Assembly: GCA_018715855.1 (NCBI GenBank)
Contig: DVKW01000235.1
Location: forward strand, 1 to 6,365
Source: Candidatus Galligastranaerophilus intestinigallinarum
GTDB lineage: Bacteria > Cyanobacteriota > Vampirovibrionia > Gastranaerophilales > Gastranaerophilaceae
Reading direction: 5' to 3'
DNA: 6,365 bases
In this document: in pieces, positions 1 through 4,663 of the stretch
How positions within the stretch are numbered: position 1 is the stretch's first letter
How the letters are laid out: every line of letters starts with the position of its first letter
Notes under the pieces: generated by a model
What the model was told of the DNA's origin: nothing
Databases searched by the model: none
What the model saw: the letters and a program-made list of their open reading frames with translations, nothing else
Program-made: the position numbers and the translations under genes

Positions 1-1
1 T

Positions 2-490
2 ACAAAAAAATTGCAAGAAGAAAGAAGCCTTCAAGGGGCTGACAATTTTGCAAGTGAAGCTCGCACAAAAGAAAATAAATTGAAAAAATTAAGAGATGAA
101 TCAATTTTAAGAAATAAAGCAGAAATGAAAGAAAAAGAAGTTTCAATGGCAGAAGAAAATTTTGCCCCTCAAAAAAGCTTACCTGTAAAAAATGATTCTA
201 TAAAACTTGAACCAATTAATGCAAACGTTCAAGCTGCTTTTATTAAAAGAATAGATGCTGTTGAAAACAATGTGATTAATAAAATTACAGATGTTTTATC
301 AGAAAAATTAGACGGGCTTGATGAAGTTATTGTTGAATTAATTAAAGCAAAAACAGAAAACGAAACCTTAAGACAAAAGGTGAATGAATTAAACAAAGAA
401 AATTTTGCTCTAAAAACCGAAAATTCAAGCTTCAAACCTGTTGGCCTGGGCTTTTATGTTAAAAAACCAACGGATGAATTTACATTTTAG
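2..490 (+). CDS. Charged coiled-coil protein, 5' end outside the window
   Basis: The frame is open to the left edge, so this is the C-terminal 162 residues of a longer protein. The TTG at 11 is an internal leucine codon rather than a convincing start, because no ribosome binding site fits in the ten bases before it. I do not recognise a family. The visible part is rich in Lys, Glu and Asn and has no membrane segment. The first third is highly charged and probably helical. A linker with Pro and Ser follows (around nt 170-220). From about nt 240 to 430 there is a long helix with leucine/isoleucine heptads (ITDVLSEKLDGLDEVIVELI, then LRQKVNELNKENFALK) typical of a dimeric coiled coil. It ends in a short aromatic tail (GLGFYVKK to FTF). 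Its stop codon directly abuts the kinase start, so the two products probably act together. A DNA-binding N-terminus, as in MerR-like regulators with C-terminal coiled coils, is possible but lies outside the window. Confidence 0.8.
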   Translation, partial: TKKLQEERSLQGADNFASEARTKENKLKKLRDESILRNKAEMKEKEVSMAEENFAPQKSLPVKNDSIKLEPINANVQAAFIKRIDAVENNVINKITDVLSEKLDGLDEVIVELIKAKTENETLRQKVNELNKENFALKTENSSFKPVGLGFYVKKPTDEFTF

Positions 491-2203
491 ATGAGCAGTC
501 TTTTAAGAAGTTTTTATCACAATTTAAAAGAACCAATAATAATTTATGATACAATTCAAGGCACGTTTTACCAAAACAAAGCGTGCCAGAATGTTTTTAA
601 TATAAAAACAAATTCAAATGATATTAAAAATTTAAAAAAAATAGGCTACAAATTTCATTTCGATTTTTGCATTTTAGATGGCGACATTACAAAAACCCCG
701 TTTGATGAAGCAGTTGAATCAAAATTGTCTTATGTAACTTATGGCATGTACCAAAAAACGGAAAACAAATTTTTATATTTTGTTATAAAAGCTTTTTCAA
801 TTAAAAAATATCGAATAATTTATTTCTACGACTGCACAAAAGATTTAGAGTGCGAGAAAATTTTTGAAGAAAACGAAAAATTAAAAATTCAAAACCAAGA
901 ATTTTCAAACATTAATTCAAAAGCGCAAAACCAAGCGGTTAAAATGGCTCTATTAAACAGAATTTTAACAAGCCTCTCTAAAACTCTTGATATAACAACA
1001 TTAATTAAAACCACCTTAAAAGAATTAAGTATCATTTTTGGCGCAAACAAGCTTTATTACGCTAAAAAAATTAATGAAAACGAATTTGAAGTTGAATTTA
1101 ATTATCCGGAAAATAAAAAACCAAACGATAAAATTTTATATTTCGGAAACAAAATTTTAGATACCATTCAAAATAACCAGCCCAATATAATGATGAGCTT
1201 AAAAGACCATGATAAGTCTAAAACCCCTATGAAAACAAGCTTAAATAGAATTATCATGCCAATTTATAAAAGAGGCGAATTATTTTCTGTTATTGTTATT
1301 TTCACATCCAAAAAAAATATAACGGAAGAAGAAAGGGAATTATTGGTCAGCATTTCAATGCAGGTTTCAAACGCAATTTTAAGCGCAAGTTTATTTATGG
1401 AAGTAAACAAACAAAAAGAAGAACTTCAAAAAACCTTAAACGAATTAAAAGAAACCCAATTGCAGCTTATAAATTCTGAAAAAATGGCATCTTTAGGGCA
1501 ATTAATAGCATCTGTTGCCCATGAAATAAATACGCCCTTAGCTTCAATTTCAGCTAACAACGAAATTTTATATAAATTAACAAATTCAATTAAAGAAAAT
1601 ATAGATTCTGATTTATTTGAAACCTTTGAAGGTATAAACGGCATTGATAAAGAAGCAATTAAAAGAATTACAAACTTGGTTCATTCTCTAAAAAGGTTTG
1701 TAAGGCTTGATGAAACAGTTAAACAAAGCGCCGACATTAACAAAGAACTTGACCTTACTTTAGAAATTTTAAGGCACAAAACAAAAAAAGGAGTTCAAAT
1801 TGTTAAGGAATATGGCGAAATAGAAGAAATTGATTGCTACCCTAATATGCTAAATCAGGTTTTCTTGAACATTTTGATGAATGCAATTCAAAGCATTGAA
1901 AAAGAAAAAGCAGAAAACCCTGAAAAGATAGGAAAAATTATTATTTCAACAAATAAAAAAGATAATTTTCTTGAAATTAAAATAACGGATAACGGCTTTG
2001 GAATTAAAGAAAATGACAAAAAGAAAATTTTCTTGGCAGGCTTTACAACAAAAAAAGTGGGCGAAGGAACAGGCCTTGGGCTTGCAATTTGTAAAAAGAT
2101 TATAGAAAAGCACGAAGGAAAAATTACATTTACTTCAAAACAATTGAAAAACGGGGAAAAAGCCACAAGTTTTATAATTTTGCTCCCGATTAAAATAAGT
2201 TAA
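491..2203 (+). CDS. Soluble PAS-GAF sensor histidine kinase
   Basis: A 570-residue cytoplasmic two-component kinase that should autophosphorylate on His344 and pass phosphate to a response regulator not present here. Residues about 10-125 look like a divergent PAS sensor. A short coiled coil follows (about 125-150), then a GAF-like domain at 154-300. A helical linker at 303-330 (KQKEELQKTLNELKETQ) leads into the dimerisation domain with H-box HEINTPL (344-350), preceded by SEKMASLGQLIASVA as in NtrB/ZraS-like kinases. The ATPase domain has the N box (NQVFLNILMNA, 455-465, key Asn464), G1 DNGFG (500-504), an F box around IFLAGFTTK and G2 GEGTGLGL (524-531). All catalytic motifs are intact. No membrane helix or signal peptide is visible, so the signal is probably internal: a ligand, redox state or a partner such as the upstream coiled-coil protein. 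The ATG touches the preceding TAG, and no good Shine-Dalgarno lies at normal distance, pointing to translational coupling. What it senses cannot be read from the sequence. Confidence 0.93.
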   Translation: MSSLLRSFYHNLKEPIIIYDTIQGTFYQNKACQNVFNIKTNSNDIKNLKKIGYKFHFDFCILDGDITKTPFDEAVESKLSYVTYGMYQKTENKFLYFVIKAFSIKKYRIIYFYDCTKDLECEKIFEENEKLKIQNQEFSNINSKAQNQAVKMALLNRILTSLSKTLDITTLIKTTLKELSIIFGANKLYYAKKINENEFEVEFNYPENKKPNDKILYFGNKILDTIQNNQPNIMMSLKDHDKSKTPMKTSLNRIIMPIYKRGELFSVIVIFTSKKNITEEERELLVSISMQVSNAILSASLFMEVNKQKEELQKTLNELKETQLQLINSEKMASLGQLIASVAHEINTPLASISANNEILYKLTNSIKENIDSDLFETFEGINGIDKEAIKRITNLVHSLKRFVRLDETVKQSADINKELDLTLEILRHKTKKGVQIVKEYGEIEEIDCYPNMLNQVFLNILMNAIQSIEKEKAENPEKIGKIIISTNKKDNFLEIKITDNGFGIKENDKKKIFLAGFTTKKVGEGTGLGLAICKKIIEKHEGKITFTSKQLKNGEKATSFIILLPIKIS

Positions 2204-2212
2204 ATGGGGTAC

Positions 2213-2244
2213 TGTTCAAAAAAACAAAAATGTGGTAATATAAA
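2213..2244 (+). promoter_or_regulatory. Candidate sigma-70-type promoter for the 70-residue gene
   Basis: A TG-extended -10 element (TGGTAATAT, 2233-2241, overlapping TATAAA at 2239-2244) lies 17 bases after a weak -35 (TGTTCA, 2213-2218, three of six matches). Transcription would start near 2248, giving a leader of about 80 bases. It begins just after the kinase stop, where no terminator is visible, so read-through from the kinase operon remains possible. The call rests on motif match alone. Confidence 0.4.
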
Positions 2245-2327
2245 AGTGAAATGTGGGTGAAGATTTTTTGTGTTGATTAGCGCAATTTTTTTTCATTTCA
2301 TGTTTTATACATACGGGGGAAGTTGTT

Positions 2328-2540
2328 ATGATAAGTCCAATTCAGCAGAATGTTGTTTTTAAAGGCGGTAAGGCAGGTAAAAGTTCAGAGGGCTTTACCG
2401 GAAATAAGCCTGCAATTCAGCCACAAAGAAGCGTTAGAAGCGATTATATGGCAGCAATTAACAATGTTTTGAAATTGCAGCAAGGCGCTAAAGACAAATT
2501 TAATTCAACAACAGGCAATAATTTAGACACTATTGCTTAA
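2328..2540 (+). CDS. Small 70-residue protein of unknown function
   Basis: I do not recognise this protein. The start is supported by a purine-rich ribosome binding site (GGGGGAAG, 2315-2322) five bases before the ATG, and the gene is followed by a strong terminator, so it looks like a genuine short gene with its own transcription unit. It has no signal peptide, membrane segment or cysteine. The N-terminal third (NVVFKGGKAGKSS) is glycine/lysine rich and probably disordered. Residues about 35-60 (VRSDYMAAINNVLKLQQGAK) could form one amphipathic helix, and the tail is rich in Asn, Thr and Ser. It is basic overall in its first half. It might be a small structural or regulatory protein, but nothing here fixes a role. 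It converges on the enolase gene, 57 bases away. Confidence 0.7.
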   Translation: MISPIQQNVVFKGGKAGKSSEGFTGNKPAIQPQRSVRSDYMAAINNVLKLQQGAKDKFNSTTGNNLDTIA

Positions 2541-2553
2541 AAACTTTAAATAC

Positions 2554-2586
2554 AAAATAACCGGATAATTTATCCGGTTATTTTTT
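2554..2586. terminator. Shared bidirectional intrinsic terminator
   Basis: A perfect hairpin: ATAACCGGATA pairs with TATCCGGTTAT around a 3-base loop (2568-2570), extendable by A-T pairs to 14 bp. On the plus strand it is followed by six T (2581-2586), ending the 70-residue gene. On the minus strand the A run at 2554-2557 gives a short U tract, and the hairpin lies just past the enolase stop, so it can serve both convergent genes. It is stronger in the plus direction. Confidence 0.88.
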
Positions 2587-2597
2587 AATATTTGAAA

Positions 2598-3947
2598 TTA
2601 ATTTCTTTTGTTACAATTCATATTGCACAAATTCCATTTTAAAAATTTATTATTAAAACTGCCATAACCTAAATATTTGGCGCCATCTCCCCTGCAGCCT
2701 TGAAATTCTTTGTTTAATTCGCCTTCAATTTCAAGCAGCCTGTTATATTTGGCATTCCTTTCAGACCTTGTAATTGAACCTGTTTTAATTAACCCTGAAT
2801 TAACACCAACCGCTAAATCAGAAATAAAACTATCTTCGGTTTCACCCGAACGGTGTGAAATTATTGTTTTATATCCGTTTATTTTTGCTAATTTAATACA
2901 ATCAAGAGTTTCAGTTAATGTGCCAATTTGGTTTGGTTTAATTAAAATTGCATTTGCCAAATCGTTTTCAATGCCTTCCGCCAACAAGTTTACATTTGTT
3001 GTAAAAAGGTCATCGCCCACAAGAAGGCATTTTTGAGCCAATTTATTTGTTATAATTTTCCAACCTTCATAATCTTGTTCTGCCATTGGGTCTTCAACTG
3101 AAATAATCGGGTAATCTTCAATTAAATGTTGAATATATGTTGCCATCTCCATACTGTTTAATTTTAAATTTTCGGATTTTATTTCATAAATGCCGTCATT
3201 ATAAAATTCGCTTGATGCAACATCCAAGCAAATTTTAATTTCTTCTGTTGAATAGCCCGCTTTATTGATTGCTTCAATTATTAAATCAAGAGCTTCTCTT
3301 GTTGAATTAAGGTTTGGCGCAAAACCGCCTTCATCACCGACAGAGGTTATCATATTTTCTTTTTTTAAAATTTCTTTAAGGGAATAAAATGTTTCAACCG
3401 CCATTCTAAGCCCCAAATGAAAGCTGTCTGCACCTGTTGGCGTTATCATAAATTCTTGAAATTCAAGGTTATTATCAGCATGAACGCCGCCATTTAAAAT
3501 GTTTACCATAGGGGTTGGCAAAATGTTTCCGTTAATTCCGCCTAAATATTTGTATAAAGGAATATTTAAAAATTTTGAAGCAAGCCTTGCACTTGCTAAA
3601 GATACCCCTAAAATTGCATTTGCACCTAAGTTTTTTTTGTTTTGTGTGCCATCTTGTTCAATTAAAATTTCATCTATTTTTCTTTGTTCTAAAATTGATG
3701 TTCCGATTAATGCCTTAGATATTTTTTCTTTAACATTTTTAACTGCACCTAAAACACCACGTCCCATATAAACGGTTTTTTCATCATCTCTTAATTCATA
3801 AGCTTCATTAATTCCTGTTGATGCGCCTGATGGAACTGAAGCTTGCGATATTAACCCTGAATTAAGTTCAATTTCAACAGAAATTGTGGGAGTTCCCCTT
3901 GAATCTAAAATTTGCCTTGCGTTAATATTTTTAATTTTATCTTGCAT
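2598..3947 (-). CDS. eno: Enolase (phosphopyruvate hydratase)
   Basis: Complete 449-residue enolase, catalysing 2-phosphoglycerate to phosphoenolpyruvate in glycolysis and gluconeogenesis, a Mg2+-dependent cytoplasmic enzyme usually dimeric or octameric. All key residues are visible: Glu165 (QEFM) and Glu206 (GDEGGFAPN), metal ligands Asp242, Glu285 (SVEDP) and Asp312 (GDDLF), catalytic Lys337 in the enolase signature LIKPNQIGTLTET, the SHRSGETED loop (Ser364-His365-Arg366-Ser367) and Lys388. Spacing matches E. coli enolase apart from an offset of three to five residues. The start is set at the Met 17 codons inside the longest frame, because an excellent AAAGGAGGG precedes it by four bases and the family N-terminus (KIKNINARQILDSRG) begins there. 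It is about 20 residues longer than usual at the C-terminus, ending in an Asn/Lys/Cys-containing tail (nt 2598-2660). It faces the 70-residue gene and is divergent from the HEAT gene. Confidence 0.98.
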   Translation of the reverse strand: MQDKIKNINARQILDSRGTPTISVEIELNSGLISQASVPSGASTGINEAYELRDDEKTVYMGRGVLGAVKNVKEKISKALIGTSILEQRKIDEILIEQDGTQNKKNLGANAILGVSLASARLASKFLNIPLYKYLGGINGNILPTPMVNILNGGVHADNNLEFQEFMITPTGADSFHLGLRMAVETFYSLKEILKKENMITSVGDEGGFAPNLNSTREALDLIIEAINKAGYSTEEIKICLDVASSEFYNDGIYEIKSENLKLNSMEMATYIQHLIEDYPIISVEDPMAEQDYEGWKIITNKLAQKCLLVGDDLFTTNVNLLAEGIENDLANAILIKPNQIGTLTETLDCIKLAKINGYKTIISHRSGETEDSFISDLAVGVNSGLIKTGSITRSERNAKYNRLLEIEGELNKEFQGCRGDGAKYLGYGSFNNKFLKWNLCNMNCNKRN

Positions 3948-3951
3948 AAAA

Positions 3952-3960
3952 CCCTCCTTT
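3952..3960 (-). promoter_or_regulatory. eno: Ribosome binding site that fixes the enolase start
   Basis: Read on the minus strand this is AAAGGAGGG, four bases before the ATG at 3947. The in-frame upstream ATG at 3995 has no such site, so the shorter product is the real one. Confidence 0.9.
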
Positions 3961-4010
3961 TTAAAAAATATAAAAGGGTGCAAAATAGCTTGCAATTAGA
4001 TTATCGGGGG

Positions 4011-4046
4011 TAATCTTTATAAACCTTTACTTTGATATAAAGATTA
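4011..4046. repeat. Perfect 11-bp inverted repeat at the enolase promoter
   Basis: TAATCTTTATA (4011-4021) and TATAAAGATTA (4036-4046) are exact reverse complements separated by 14 bases (4022-4035). The right arm overlaps the likely enolase -10 hexamer (TATAAT on the minus strand, 4043-4048), and the left arm would lie about 20 bases into the transcript. Because the presumed transcription start falls at the inner edge of the right arm, a protein-binding operator fits better than an RNA hairpin, though a longer transcript starting further upstream could form one. Centre-to-centre arm spacing is 25 bases, about 2.4 helical turns. Confidence 0.6.
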
Positions 4047-4048
4047 TA
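4043..4048 (-). promoter_or_regulatory. eno: Candidate -10 box for enolase
   Basis: A perfect TATAAT on the minus strand, about 95 bases upstream of the enolase ATG, giving a leader of roughly 90 bases. No recognisable TTGACA-like -35 lies 16-18 bases upstream, so the call rests on the -10 match and on its place in the divergent intergenic region. Confidence 0.45.
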
Positions 4049-4080
4049 TTAAAAAAAACGGGTTTAGGTTTTTTTTCACT

Positions 4081-4086
4081 TATAAT
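4081..4086 (+). promoter_or_regulatory. Candidate -10 box for the HEAT-repeat gene
   Basis: A perfect TATAAT on the plus strand, 34 bases before the ATG at 4121. It would start transcription near 4093, leaving a short leader with the ribosome binding site. No good -35 hexamer is visible at 15-18 bases. It sits about 35 bases from the divergent enolase -10, so the two promoters could share a regulator. Confidence 0.45.
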
Positions 4087-4120
4087 TCAAAATATAAGAA
4101 ATCTTGATAAAGGAGAAGAG

Positions 4121-4447
4121 ATGCAAGCAGTAATCGCCACAAGCACAATTAGAGAAATTAAAGATATTAAATTTGAACTTTCAACTTTATTTGAAAAATT
4201 AAACAGCGCAGATAACAGCCTAAAAAGCGCAATTGAAAATGAAATTGTAAGCTATGGCGATTTAGCAATTGAATTTCTTATTGACAAATTAACCGGTTCA
4301 AAAGGCGTTCAAAGGGGCGTTGCCGCTATGAGCTTAATTAGAATCGGTGAAAATGCAATTAAACCTTTAAGACAATTGGCAGATGCAAACAAAAACTTTG
4401 TTTGGGTCAGCGATTATATTATTAAAGAAATTGAAGGAACTTTCTAA
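4121..4447 (+). CDS. Short HEAT-repeat protein
   Basis: A 108-residue, probably cytoplasmic, all-helical protein. Residues about 36-60 and 63-90 align as two HEAT-like units: the first has GDLAIEFLIDKL, the second VQRGVAAMSLIRIGENAIKPLRQLA. The second has the Arg, Ala-Ala and G-x-x-A-I-x-x-L pattern of PBS-lyase/HEAT repeats. Such repeats form curved scaffolds for protein-protein contacts; only in phycobilin lyases are they linked to a specific reaction, and nothing here indicates that activity. There is no signal peptide, membrane segment or cysteine. The start is supported by AAGGAG (4110-4115) five bases before the ATG. The protein is very short for its class, with only two repeats, so it may be an adaptor or part of a larger assembly. 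It stands alone, divergent from enolase, and its partner is unknown. Confidence 0.82.
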   Translation: MQAVIATSTIREIKDIKFELSTLFEKLNSADNSLKSAIENEIVSYGDLAIEFLIDKLTGSKGVQRGVAAMSLIRIGENAIKPLRQLADANKNFVWVSDYIIKEIEGTF

Positions 4448-4566
4448 CCCTTTTCTCATAATATCCGTAAAATCCAACCCCCTTGCCTTTTTTAGCAAAA
4501 AAATATCGGATGGGACTATAAAACAAAATTAAATAACCCACAAAGATAGTCTATAGAGGCAATGAA

Positions 4567-4572
4567 GATAAT
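4567..4572 (+). promoter_or_regulatory. Weak candidate -10 box for the SLH gene
   Basis: GATAAT matches five of six positions of a -10 hexamer. It would place the start near 4579, exactly at the foot of the hairpin at 4578-4624, so the messenger would begin with a stem-loop. No -35 is evident. It is proposed only because the 38 bases between the hairpin and the SLH ATG leave no room for a promoter that keeps the ribosome binding site in the transcript. Confidence 0.22.
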
Positions 4573-4577
4573 ATTTT

Positions 4578-4625
4578 AAAAGTGCATAATTCAACTAAAG
4601 CTAAATAGTTAATTATGCACTTTTT
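4578..4625 (+). terminator. Strong terminator-like hairpin between the HEAT and SLH genes
   Basis: AAAAGTGCATAATT (4578-4591) pairs perfectly with AATTATGCACTTTT (4611-4624). After one bulged C (4592) the stem goes on with AACTA/TAGTT (4593-4597 with 4606-4610), leaving an 8-base loop. Five T follow the G-C core (4621-4625). It lies 130 bases after the HEAT stop and 38 bases before the SLH ATG. The simplest reading is the terminator of the HEAT transcript. Its closeness to the next gene also allows a role as a leader hairpin or attenuator of the SLH gene. Confidence 0.75.
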
Positions 4626-4652
4626 GCATGAACAAAAATATTTCTTTAATAA

Positions 4653-4659
4653 AAGGAGG
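4653..4659 (+). promoter_or_regulatory. Strong ribosome binding site of the SLH gene
   Basis: AAGGAGG, a near-complete match to the anti-Shine-Dalgarno, lies four bases before the ATG at 4664. It fixes the start and suggests high translation, as expected for an abundant envelope protein. Confidence 0.9.
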
Positions 4660-4663
4660 AAAG

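Noticed and set aside
2261..2293. T6 and T8 runs after the kinase gene as a terminator
   Set aside because: No stable GC-containing stem precedes either run.
2247..2300. Inverted repeat TGAAATG / CATTTCA with a 40-base loop in the leader of the 70-residue gene
   Set aside because: Only seven A-T-rich pairs around a long loop, which is expected by chance here; not a convincing riboswitch or terminator.
2710..3771. Plus-strand open frames of 108 and 90 codons
   Set aside because: They lie opposite enolase, whose minus-strand frame carries every catalytic residue.
3948..3995. A 16-codon N-terminal extension of enolase starting at the ATG at 3995
   Set aside because: No ribosome binding site precedes it, the added residues are not part of the enolase fold, and the Met at 3947 has an excellent AAAGGAGGG and the family's usual N-terminus.
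4121..4447. Phycobilisome lyase function for the HEAT protein
   Set aside because: The HEAT pattern is shared, but the protein has only two repeats and no other phycobiliprotein gene is in view.
4463..4551. Possible small RNA or riboswitch between the HEAT and SLH genes (ATCCG/CGGAT, TTGC/GCAA and GACTAT/ATAGTC pairings)
   Set aside because: The pairings are four to six bases, overlap or compete, and match no known riboswitch core that I recognise.
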